In this document: piece by piece, positions 27,701 through 35,984 of the stretch
How positions within the stretch are numbered: the first letter of the stretch is position 1
Layout of the letters: each line of letters opens with the position of its first letter
Origin: Lachancea thermotolerans CBS 6340
Taxonomy: Eukaryota; Ascomycota; Saccharomycetes; Saccharomycetales; Saccharomycetaceae
Direction of reading: 5' to 3'
NCBI RefSeq assembly: GCF_000142805.1
Contig: NC_013084.1
Coordinates: 620,001 to 684,000 of the forward strand
Length of the DNA: 64,000 nucleotides
The notes under the pieces: generated by a model
The model's input: only the letters and a program-made list of their open reading frames with translations
Told to the model about the DNA's origin: nothing
The model's database searches: none
Translations under genes and position numbers: made by a program

Positions 27701-30635
27701 AGGAGCTGTTAGCGGTGCTGTTTCGATATCGCGTGTTGTCAACAGTGGGAAGCAAAGGTACTCCGGGAGTGTTAACTCAAGTAGATTTTCCGGATTTGTT
27801 GATGCGACGAGTAGCAACAGCAGGTTTCCTGCATGGGACATAAAGGTTACGGAAGAGGATGAAGTTAATTTAACTTACATGGCGAAAATTCAAATTGGGG
27901 CCATGGAGGCTCTTTTGCATTTGGTCAATCTTCATTATTCGGACTTTACAGATTGTCTGGTTAACAACACTACGTTTCTAGATATTTTGAAGATCATGGA
28001 TCAAGAAGTCAACGAAGAATGGAAGAAGAGGGTGGAACTATTTTCAAAAAGTAAGCTTGAACAACCAGAGTTTCGCGAAGAAGTTGCTGAGCTTGAGCAG
28101 CTACAAACTACTTTGAAACTTCTATTTAAAAAACTGAAATCTTGCTACCAAAAGCAGCTGTACAGGCCTCTAGGAGTGAGCAAAACGCAGCGGCTTACTC
28201 AGAGCTACTTGAAAGATTTCACCACCATCCCGTTACGGGATCTGAGCATTCATATGAACGACCCTGTTCTCGAAGACAAATTCGTTGCTTCTTTCAACCG
28301 CCTGAGCTTTGACGATTATAGCGAACTACCAAAGTGGGTATATGGGTTAAACGAGCTTGTATGCGACAAGCTTGCGTTGGTTTCTAACCAGGACTGGGTT
28401 GATGTTTCCCAAATCTTGGAACTTTTCTCCAACGAATCTTTGGTAAGCTTGTACCAATACCCCCTTCACACTATATCGCACAGTATAATCCAGTCTGCGG
28501 GTTCTCAATTAGATGATCTCGAAATTCTCAATGTTTTTACATGGCTGACGACACTCTCGGTCGGAGAGAATGAAATGTTGTTTGATAAGCTGGCGCCTTC
28601 TGTTCAGATGATCATAAAGTTGCACATTTCAATCACTCAATTTTTTATCCTACAAATTGCTCATCCTGATCACACCATTGAGACCAGAGCAAACATTTGC
28701 ACAATAATTCTTCAGCTCCTAAACTTCACCCGCTGGAAGAATTCTTCTATGGACTTGTTTCATGACGGAAAACAAGATAAGTGCACTACTGCTATATCGC
28801 CACATGTCCCCTCATTTCTGGAAACATGTCTCACTAATGCTATTGTTGCACCAGAGTCAAGGTACTACGAGATGCTATGGAAAAATGCTCACAAGAAACT
28901 AGCAGGGCCCAATGCTGCAGAAGTCAAAGATGTTTCTAACATTCTTGATGGCATTGATGCGCAAATAAGGTTTTTTGTCGAATATGATGAGTCTCAAATT
29001 TCCAAGCCCAAAAGCCTCTCGCCTTGTCCTGGGTGGTTGATAACGAGGCTGCTCGAAATATCACAGTTTGTCCCTAACATGAGCATAGAGAATTCTCGTA
29101 TGATAAACTTTGATAAGCGAAGATTTGTTAACAACATTATTATAAACTTCAGGGAGATGGTTCCTTACGTGGGAGGCCATAGTGAGGATGGTTCATCTAC
29201 AAACTTTGATAGTGACCTAAAGAACTCAATTCTCTTTCACGAAATCGTCGATATTGGGAAAGCTTTTAGAAAGTTGGCTAAGGAAAAGGCAGCGGAAGAG
29301 GCGCGAAAGAGCAAATACCAGGCATCTGGTTTGTTCAACAGCATAATCGTTGCAGAGGTGGATAAGATCAAGCGGGACCAAAAGAAGAAGATGGAATTAA
29401 CAATCCAGGATAACGATTCAAAGCGTAAAAATATGCTAGAGCATGCGGTGAAGCATAAAAATAGGTTAAGCTCTTCACCATCTTTGTTAAGCCTGGGCCA
29501 AAGCCCTGCAAGGGGGCCCCCAGTTGATCCTGAGTTCCCTGGTGCGGGAAAACGAAGTTCACTTGCTACCACTGGGACGCGGAGCTCCATTATATCAAAT
29601 TCGTCTACGCATAGCAATGGAAGTATGGGAAAAAAGCTAGGAGGCTTTTTTAAAAGGCCTTTCTCAATTGGCGGCTTTTCTAGCTCATCGTCAACACATG
29701 GATTGAACGCAATACTGCTGAGTGGTGTTCAGCCGAATGGTTCTATTTCACCCTTTGAACTTCCTGACATAACATCCAGCGTTTTCAAGGACACCAAGCC
29801 TGTTTATTCAATTAGAACCTTTGAAATTAAGTCGTGCATACCAGTCAGTGGGATTAACAAGCTCCCGCAAACCGACCATAGTTTCAAGATTGTCATGGAA
29901 AATGGGGTTGAGCATATTGTTCAGGGGACAAGTTACATCGACATGATGGAATGGATCAGGCTAATCAATATCTCAAGGAGGTACTCCTTTCACTCTCAGA
30001 AGTACAAGGGAAAAACTTCCAACAAAATTTTCGGGGTTCCTATCGAGGACGTTTGCGAGCGTGAATGCAGCATCATCCCTAACATAGTGGTGAAACTTCT
30101 AGAAGAGATTGAGTTACGCGGCTTGGACGAAATGGGGCTATACCGTGTTCCTGGATCTGTTGGAAGCATCAATGCTTTGAAAAATGCTTTTGATGAGGAA
30201 GGAGCGGTCAGTAACTCTTTTACATTAGAAGATGACAGATGGTTCGAAATCAACACCATAGCTGGTTGTTTTAAGCTATACTTGAGGGAATTACCTGACT
30301 CACTTTTCACTAAGGAAAAGCTTCCATTATTTGTTTCTTTGGCACTGAGTTACAAGTCGAATGAAATTGACTACGAGCAATTCCAAGCTGGGATGAAAGA
30401 TGCTCTTAAGAGCTTGCCACTTTACAATTTCCATATGATGAAAAGGACTTTCGAGCATTTACATCGCGTAGATGAACACGTCGAAAACAATCGTATGGAT
30501 GCCACGAACTTGGCTATCGTGTTTTCAATGAGTTTTATTGATCAGGATGACCTTGCATCTAGCATGGGTCCAACTCTGGGTGCCCTACAAACAATTTTGC
30601 AGTCTTTCATACGCAACCCAGCTGACTTTTTCTAA
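24732..30635 (+). CDS. BEM2: Rho GTPase-activating protein Bem2
   Basis: 1967 residues (S. cerevisiae 2167). The first 200 residues are Ser-rich and disordered. The long middle contains RasGEF-like helical regions (about 440-700 and 890-1450) that are probably non-catalytic. A PH domain lies near 1685-1755 and a RhoGAP domain fills 1775-1967, with the arginine finger Arg1805 in GLYRVPGS. Bem2 turns off Rho1 and Cdc42 and is needed for bud emergence and the morphogenesis checkpoint. The start resembles the S. cerevisiae N-terminus (MKxLxWS). The order MYG1-BEM2-OXA1 equals YER156C-155C-154W. The frame is open throughout 5.9 kb, the largest gene here. Confidence 0.95.
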   Translation: MKSLRWSGRGKKSSSSSSSDDRHSEHSSQGQASPAQHWNKPEGSSHSTNSQALQKKPTVFGKHMTSSPSIYLSETSNRSNRSLSSSRASITGEDLKHEDTHTNSTVADDRTTMVTSFSAETNGTSRQQVPLPSLNNDNYDNTTFKVGWVNKAAPFQAANNRDSRVYGNSSASLDPQSGSKRGSNFRLHRAALRGCVLSLYKSGIGNVKYFDPNLPPPAHLMEQQYHETFSPAQPAQKAEEPLAVVEKQQNDLSYLSEEYPHPELKLDKDGRLLSGSNESICHMILFCPYNNDENTRKIIDVLLILPLIDKFGVFLNIFQLFGVTFTRHRVKLVNSARQHHQISAKADTLMTERLALVVKAILDVFSGFLLDDKLFSQIVDLVDIISLHDDEISTNLKVSIVERQNRLSTLCSFTKQRSSPEEIGMLVDVEQFMKLDLDDVARSVHQINHKFIREWSPQIDYSLLYESKFNEKHIYMNPMVFRNSENVHFLGRLLTTHLFVSNGAFTPHQRATVLSTWVQLGCKFEKLGDMVSWLAIATIICSVPVLRLASTWQFVPEQTLRVIFKDWVPTIVQLDRRQISSKSTNSVFILAPPNLNDSRIRESVIPFFGDLAINANDLPPDTKFKYLEKKIHRTKNAFYKWHQRIEQAKKFDNETERSALAIPVDDGKITNTIFRYWKYHLDQEQMNIDAIMDLSLALEPPKICQKQYSATSTRRSALLTGSYLPMLFNDMFPNYSIFPRDSLIGAAGVSGNETKRRPVSTQKVGAPQKLIQDYDQGSITGVERIDEPVAKEISSKVSNKQKLLKLIRDAFNIDMDMFHISDDIIFKAADDVDGRSRPASVVIETPKRMSQHSSITAARDSQDINRLSSAMESLDFFSNIGKSTGSINESFIQVVLKCATLDKLFDVLVLTTSVFSKVVDTEDLEKYFYHERKRQNGRAQSSDSASVGPLDYAFVRLLMDNDIFTETFFNTYRSFTTTTIVLENLAKRFIGAVSGAVSISRVVNSGKQRYSGSVNSSRFSGFVDATSSNSRFPAWDIKVTEEDEVNLTYMAKIQIGAMEALLHLVNLHYSDFTDCLVNNTTFLDILKIMDQEVNEEWKKRVELFSKSKLEQPEFREEVAELEQLQTTLKLLFKKLKSCYQKQLYRPLGVSKTQRLTQSYLKDFTTIPLRDLSIHMNDPVLEDKFVASFNRLSFDDYSELPKWVYGLNELVCDKLALVSNQDWVDVSQILELFSNESLVSLYQYPLHTISHSIIQSAGSQLDDLEILNVFTWLTTLSVGENEMLFDKLAPSVQMIIKLHISITQFFILQIAHPDHTIETRANICTIILQLLNFTRWKNSSMDLFHDGKQDKCTTAISPHVPSFLETCLTNAIVAPESRYYEMLWKNAHKKLAGPNAAEVKDVSNILDGIDAQIRFFVEYDESQISKPKSLSPCPGWLITRLLEISQFVPNMSIENSRMINFDKRRFVNNIIINFREMVPYVGGHSEDGSSTNFDSDLKNSILFHEIVDIGKAFRKLAKEKAAEEARKSKYQASGLFNSIIVAEVDKIKRDQKKKMELTIQDNDSKRKNMLEHAVKHKNRLSSSPSLLSLGQSPARGPPVDPEFPGAGKRSSLATTGTRSSIISNSSTHSNGSMGKKLGGFFKRPFSIGGFSSSSSTHGLNAILLSGVQPNGSISPFELPDITSSVFKDTKPVYSIRTFEIKSCIPVSGINKLPQTDHSFKIVMENGVEHIVQGTSYIDMMEWIRLINISRRYSFHSQKYKGKTSNKIFGVPIEDVCERECSIIPNIVVKLLEEIELRGLDEMGLYRVPGSVGSINALKNAFDEEGAVSNSFTLEDDRWFEINTIAGCFKLYLRELPDSLFTKEKLPLFVSLALSYKSNEIDYEQFQAGMKDALKSLPLYNFHMMKRTFEHLHRVDEHVENNRMDATNLAIVFSMSFIDQDDLASSMGPTLGALQTILQSFIRNPADFF

Positions 30636-30869
30636 ATACTTTCTTTCAGAACTGAAAGGAAAGTAAAGACTTTGAGCTGATCCTCTGGCTAGCTTCGCGT
30701 TAAATTCAACGCAAACAAGCATTTACTGTATAATAAGCAAGGTAGGAGAGTTTTCTACTGTATAATCCATTAAAAAGTAATCACGGAAGCACGATTCTAT
30801 GTGAATTGTCTATTTACAAACGGCAAGCTGTACTCTGCTCAGCCTTGAACAGGAAGCGAATTTTGACTT

Positions 30870-32111
30870 TCATTTCCTCTTTAGATCGGATTTGCGGACG
30901 ATTTTGATTGCGGAATTGGACTTTTGCTCTTTCGCGGCTTCTTGCAGCTTCTTCTCATTGTCTTGCATTAACTGCCTTCTTTCTGCTTGCTCTCTGGCCT
31001 TATTCATATTTTCTTTGAACGTCTCAATGATACCTTTTGCGGGGCCAGTAGTTGACGCCGGGCGCTTGACAACGTCAGCAATATCCAACTTCTTTCTTAT
31101 CCACTTGTTCCTCAGAACAAGGGTCTGTAGCACAGAGCATGCACCGTTGACAGCGAAGTATAACACGACACCAGATGCAAGATTCATAGTGGCGGGAATT
31201 GATAAAAGCGGCATAACAGTGAAGAAATTCTTCATGGCGGGGGAAAATTGTTGAGCGCCTGTTTCGCCTCCCAGCCTGGTAAAGGAGATGAATACTGAAG
31301 CAGTGATTACTTGGAGACCCAGGTAGGGGTCCGCCAACGAAAGATCTTGGAACCAAGCGAGGCCCTGATTAGTAAAACCGTCTACTGGGTAGTTTGCCAT
31401 TTGCCTGATTCCGGAAAAGAATCCCAAAGCAACGGGCACCTGAAGCATTGGAGCTGCTAGGTACCTGTTTTTGATCCCATTCTCAGCCATGAGTTTCTTT
31501 CTTCTCAAAGCAACTCGTTGAGCTTCGACCATGTCTGTAGTCCCCATCAATTCTGAATTGATAGCGTCTAGCTCTGGTTTTATCTTTGAATTACGCGCTA
31601 TAGTGTCTGAAGATTTCACATATAGAGGAAACATCAGCAAACGGACTATAACCGTTGTAGTCACAATTGTTCCCCACCAAGGTAGCCCAGTGTACACGTG
31701 AATCTGCTCCATAATATTCTGGATCAAATCGGGAGGCCACCACCAAGACTTGGCAAGCCCTATGCTGCTAAGATACCCAATGTGGTTCGAAGCTTCTCCG
31801 ACAACTTGAGAGGCTTGGTCTGCCAATGATGCTGCAGCGTCAGTAGCCCCAGAAATTTCATCGAGAGATGGCAGCTGTGTCTGAATCTCTGTATTTAAAC
31901 CCGGCTGTGGCACAGAGGACTTGAACCTTATGAAAGATGGCCCGCTCAGTCTTGGTTGCCACGTAATCGAGCTGCTCCTTGCTGCCTATTTGTTAAATTT
32001 TAAACTCGTTAGTATTCTTCAGTTATTGAGCGAAAGAGAAACTAGTCGCTCGTTTTTTATTAATAATCGACATACCAGTCTTGCGCTCCTTGTAACGCAA
32101 TTTCTGAACAT
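30870..32111 (-). CDS. OXA1: Mitochondrial inner-membrane insertase Oxa1, two exons
   Basis: Exon 2 (30870-31985) contains no ATG before the conserved region; its sense runs back to the TAG that ends an intron. Exon 1 (32076-32111) encodes MFRNCVTRSARL, joined in phase 0 to AARSSSITWQPRLSG. Together they form a mitochondrial presequence rich in Arg and Ser with no acidic residue. The spliced protein has 383 residues (S. cerevisiae 402). The YidC/Oxa1 core has five membrane segments, with the GLPWWGTI and PVALGFFSGIRQMANYPVDG motifs, and a basic coiled C-terminal tail that binds the mitoribosome. It inserts Cox2 and other mitochondrially made proteins. The S. cerevisiae gene has no intron. OXA1 is divergent from PET122. 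Confidence 0.95.
31986..32075 (-). other. Spliceosomal intron in OXA1 (90 nt)
   Basis: On the minus strand: GTATGT 5' splice site at 32075-32070, perfect TACTAAC branch site at 32014-32008, AATAG 3' splice site ending at 31986. All three signals match the yeast consensus, and splicing supplies the only ATG able to start the protein. Confidence 0.95.
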
Positions 32112-32346
32112 TCGGGTTGGGTCTATGGCCTTGCTTCGAAACTCCTTCTCCGTCACTAAGAGCTGATAGTGTGGATTTTACCTACTTCAATTTTTCATGA
32201 AATTTGTCTTTTTCACCATTATCATAGTAATAATTCGTTGATTCAAGGCGGACAAATTAATTCTCGGTAAGTTTTAAAGAAGATAGCTCAACTTTATTTA
32301 GGCTTGTACGATCTTCAAACGGAGTTCGCAAGAGCCTAGATGATCC

Positions 32347-33213
32347 ATGAAAAAAAGTTTGGTTCTTTATGGCCCATCGAAGGAGCTGCTTAGTGCGGAC
32401 ATTAGAAGAGGGCTTTTTGCCCGATGTTTGAACCTCGAGTTTGACTCTCTGCTCAACGACGTTAGAAAACTTCCCCTTGATCGACTAGAAGAGAGCTTCT
32501 TGCATCTCTTCTTGGCAAAAAGCGTTCAGCACGCACATGTGCCGTCTGTTGATTATCTATGGTATCGATTTGTGATGGGCCGGAAGGTCTTGATGGTGAA
32601 GCCGCGCTTGTTGTGTGGCATAGGAGCGGTTGCGCTACATGGTAGTAAGCCCTTCATACCCCGTCAGCTATGCATGCATTTTGAGAAGTTTTATGGCGAA
32701 AGCGATGGCCTTGCTCAATATCATGAAGAGCTTTTGCGTATTAAAGTCGAGAGTTTTGCCAAGAGCGCTGGTAGTAGCATTTCTTTCCGTGAGAAGTGGA
32801 AAGTATTCCTTGAGGATATCGATAGAAATGTAGACGAAACGTGTGTTTTTAGGGTCCGTGATTTTCCGTACCTTGCTGAGTCCGCTGCAAATGCGGACCG
32901 CGACCTGCTTGCCCAACTCCTGTTTGAAGAAAACAAGATTGCTATAAAAAACCGGTGGACTCTTCCTTTACTTCTCAACCTCGCTCTTCTGCAGCCGCGC
33001 CTGGACGCAGATTTTAAAATTCGAATCTTCAGTACATTCTACGAAACCCACAAGTCTCTCGATTACACCGACAGCGTATGCATTCTCTTCCAAACCTTGC
33101 GAGACGACGTCTACCGGTCAACAAAACTCATGCAGTTTTTGACTGAGCGGCGCATCTCACTACCGCCGCTCGCAGCAAAATACTTCATGAGCGGTTCATC
33201 GAAGCATTCTTAA
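32347..33213 (+). CDS. PET122: COX3 mRNA translational activator Pet122
   Basis: 288 residues (S. cerevisiae 254), from the first ATG. It is helical with a basic N-terminus suited to mitochondrial import. The protein is poorly conserved and the name rests mainly on position: it lies immediately across from OXA1, as YER153C does from YER154W, and has the expected size and character. Pet122 works with Pet54 and Pet494 at the inner membrane to start translation of COX3 mRNA on the mitoribosome. The 235-bp gap to OXA1 is a shared divergent promoter. Confidence 0.8.
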   Translation: MKKSLVLYGPSKELLSADIRRGLFARCLNLEFDSLLNDVRKLPLDRLEESFLHLFLAKSVQHAHVPSVDYLWYRFVMGRKVLMVKPRLLCGIGAVALHGSKPFIPRQLCMHFEKFYGESDGLAQYHEELLRIKVESFAKSAGSSISFREKWKVFLEDIDRNVDETCVFRVRDFPYLAESAANADRDLLAQLLFEENKIAIKNRWTLPLLLNLALLQPRLDADFKIRIFSTFYETHKSLDYTDSVCILFQTLRDDVYRSTKLMQFLTERRISLPPLAAKYFMSGSSKHS

Positions 33214-34883
33214 AAGTCATCATATCACCTAGCCTTTTTAGTACATTTGAGGCGCAGAGTGTGTTTCTTTAACAGTTAGGTGTATAGCGTTAGTGAGCCG
33301 AGTACACAGACCTCGAAAGGCATCCATCTTTGAGGTAAACTGTTGGCTAACAACATATTCTTATATATCCTAATTCCAGAATTAGCGTATGATCAAATTT
33401 GATGCGTACTATCAATTTCGATTGTATTATAACGGGGCCTTTGATCTCCCGCGCTCACGAAGCTCGGACCAGCAGTCCAACTACCTTCTGTTATAACTTG
33501 TGAGTGGCAGATCGCACGCTTCTTTCAGAACTTCCCGGGCGTCAATCATGCTGGCCGCATGATCAATTTGTGACACCAAACTTAGCGAAATCCAGATACA
33601 CATGCTTCAATTTGCACCAGAAGCGTTAGCTGGCTAGCACCTCCGCACCCATTTCTATGAATGACCTTAAAACAAGAAAGCTACAGAACCTTACAGGAAC
33701 CACTTTATAACTTCGCCTCAAAAGTGGTAAAAGTAGTCAATTAAATACATGAATGCAGTTACCGCTGTCGAATCTGTGAAGAGCTCGTGCTTTTAGTGAG
33801 GTGTCATAGATGTTATAATAATGTTTTTCGAACACTGGAGCGGGCCAAAAAACTCCGACTTAAATCGAATGCTTTTTTGTTTGTGAGTTCGATATCAACA
33901 TTCACAGTAAAGAATATTATTAAAAGGCTTATAATGATAAGAGCATATATATATAACCCCTGCTCTATTTGCTCGATGAAATAAATACTAGAACCGCACA
34001 ACTGCTGCGGTCTCAACTGGGCATATCGATCGGTTTTATGTGAAACACCCTAAAGATCGCATGTTTGTAACACCTTGGCTCGAACAACATTTACATCTAA
34101 GATATGCCCACAAATCTCTTGAAGCTAATATACGCATACTAGCGCCCGTTTACGCCAAAATACAAGTCAATGTAATCTCGTGTTTCTTCAAAGATCGCAC
34201 ATAATCCAACTATTCAAAGCTGAAAAAAGGTTCTAAGAGCCCATGATTTATTATTAAGCAGTAAGCCAAGCCCAATACGCCCGTTAATGAGCTATGAAGC
34301 CCAACGTACCATTCACAGAATCTTTTTTCAGATAAGCCTGCGTACAAAGACGGTTTTGGGTTTGGTTGATGCCCAAGAAGCGTTGATGCGAGCATTCAAG
34401 CGGGTCTCATGGAAAAAGCGTGGCAGTCGGCTACTTGGCTCATGTGCACTACTAAAAAGTTTAAATAGTATTAGGTCATGCCCTTTCTGTGTATTTGCAC
34501 CTTTTGACAATTTGCCAGGTGGAACGCTCTCATACAAGAAGCAGAGGGGTCGCGCTAAGTGGCTCCGACCTCGCCGCATAGCCACCTCCTCCTAAGAAAG
34601 AAAACTTGAGAAGGACTTTAAATGTAGAGAATTCTTGATGACACCTTCAGATAAACCGTAAAGCCATTCCTCTCATCAATAATAGCAGGCCTGCCCTAAT
34701 AATAAGTCTTTTTCTCAACGTGAATGCCACGATGGGAAATCATTGGGATTATGACTCTCTTTCCAACCGCGAGCGAGCAAAAAAGATCTCTTGGATTGTG
34801 TTGGACCCGCTTGTTTCAACTGTTCAAACCATTGTCAAATCATAACCTTGTCTTCATTCCCAAAATATCAAAAATAAACTTCA
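33214..34883. other. Longest gene-free stretch (1.67 kb) between PET122 and SHU2
   Basis: AT-rich, with no clear gene, RNA or repeat. A 102-codon plus-strand frame (34287-34595, ATG start) is the best open frame and carries a basic tail, but an 85-codon frame overlaps it on the other strand and neither is recognisable. In S. cerevisiae YER152C would lie at this point on the YER track; I see no remnant. I looked for a centromere and did not find a CDEIII-like core. Confidence 0.45.
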
Positions 34884-35633
34884 ATGGTTGACGAGCATTA
34901 CATAGACTACTCCCAACTTTTGGCACAATTGCTAGATAAGGATGGCGAACTCAACGAGACTACAGTCTCATTCCTGTACCATTTGTTTCCTAGTGACTTC
35001 TTTGTGAGAGCTATGTCTCTCATCGATTCCAACAACATGTTTATCTATGTGTTTGAAAGGGATGAAACCAGTGCTGCTCTGACTACTAGCGTCGGCACAG
35101 AACCGGACGAAGTGGAAACAACAACTGAAACTCTCAGGACTTCCCCGTCACCACCAGTTGCAAGTGAGCAAGAACTGGGGAATGCGGTCCAATCGAGTGC
35201 CCTCATCAACACACTCTACGAGAAGCCACAATCTGTGCTACATAGGCTCATAGTTAAGCAAGAGGGTCCTCAAAGTCCGCCAGTGTGCGTTGACCTCCGC
35301 CACTGGTTCTGCTCTTGCGACGAATACAACACGCTATTTGAGGAAAGAATGCTCACAGACGAAGAACCATCACTGTACTCCAAGGCCACAACAGAACTAC
35401 GTGCCGGCGCATCTATTACTGACTCTTTCGCGTCTATGCCACCGAAGGGTGCTTCCCGACGCTATTTCAGGCACGACATCATCATGTGTCCCCATCTATT
35501 AGCCTTTGCCATCCTGCTACAAACAACTCCCGAGTTGCTGACCTATTTTACGCATAAAGCAGCTACGGTTTACCTAATAACCATTCAAAACCTTGACGAG
35601 TGGTTAAAACTACACTTGAACGTCGTCATCTGA
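34884..35633 (+). CDS. SHU2: Shu complex subunit Shu2 (SWIM zinc finger)
   Basis: 249 residues (S. cerevisiae 223). It has a SWIM zinc-binding motif spread over the second half: CSC in HWFCSCDEY (about residues 137-145) paired with CPH in MCPHLLAF (about 200), matching CxC...CxH. The middle (70-110) is a disordered acidic insert. Shu2, with Csm2, Psy3 and Shu1, promotes Rad51 filament assembly in error-free bypass of replication damage, working alongside Rad55-Rad57; RAD55 is also in this window. YDR078C is the counterpart. Confidence 0.88.
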   Translation: MVDEHYIDYSQLLAQLLDKDGELNETTVSFLYHLFPSDFFVRAMSLIDSNNMFIYVFERDETSAALTTSVGTEPDEVETTTETLRTSPSPPVASEQELGNAVQSSALINTLYEKPQSVLHRLIVKQEGPQSPPVCVDLRHWFCSCDEYNTLFEERMLTDEEPSLYSKATTELRAGASITDSFASMPPKGASRRYFRHDIIMCPHLLAFAILLQTTPELLTYFTHKAATVYLITIQNLDEWLKLHLNVVI

Positions 35634-35984
35634 AGTGTGAGCAGGATCTCATCCACCTCAGCGGCTTTCACGTGACCGAACCTTAGTCAAATTGTCATTA
35701 AGTAACGAAAATTTTTTCCACGGATGAAGTAAAATGTGTGAATTCAGTAGTCGAAGATCGGCCATACGAAGGGCTATTCAAGACCTCCACAAGAGCCTTT
35801 GACGCATTGTCAGGCATTCGTAAATTACGTCGGTTCATAACATCTGTTTGAGCTTTTCTGAGTGAAAGTAAGTGAGCTTTTTTTGCTCTGCTAGACGAAA
35901 TTAAACTGTGAAAATAGTGGGAGAATACGATTTGCCACAGATCGGAGTTTGCTTTGTAAGTTGAAATAACTTTTATCAACTACG
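35634..35984. other. Intergenic: SHU2 3' end and UBP3 promoter
   Basis: 351 bp. It contains one CACGTG at about 35671, just after SHU2. No gene seen. Confidence 0.5.

Noticed and set aside
33214-34883. Possible centromere in the gene-poor region
   Set aside because: No CDEIII-like core with a central TTTCCGAA, and no RTCACRTG site next to a run of extreme AT content.
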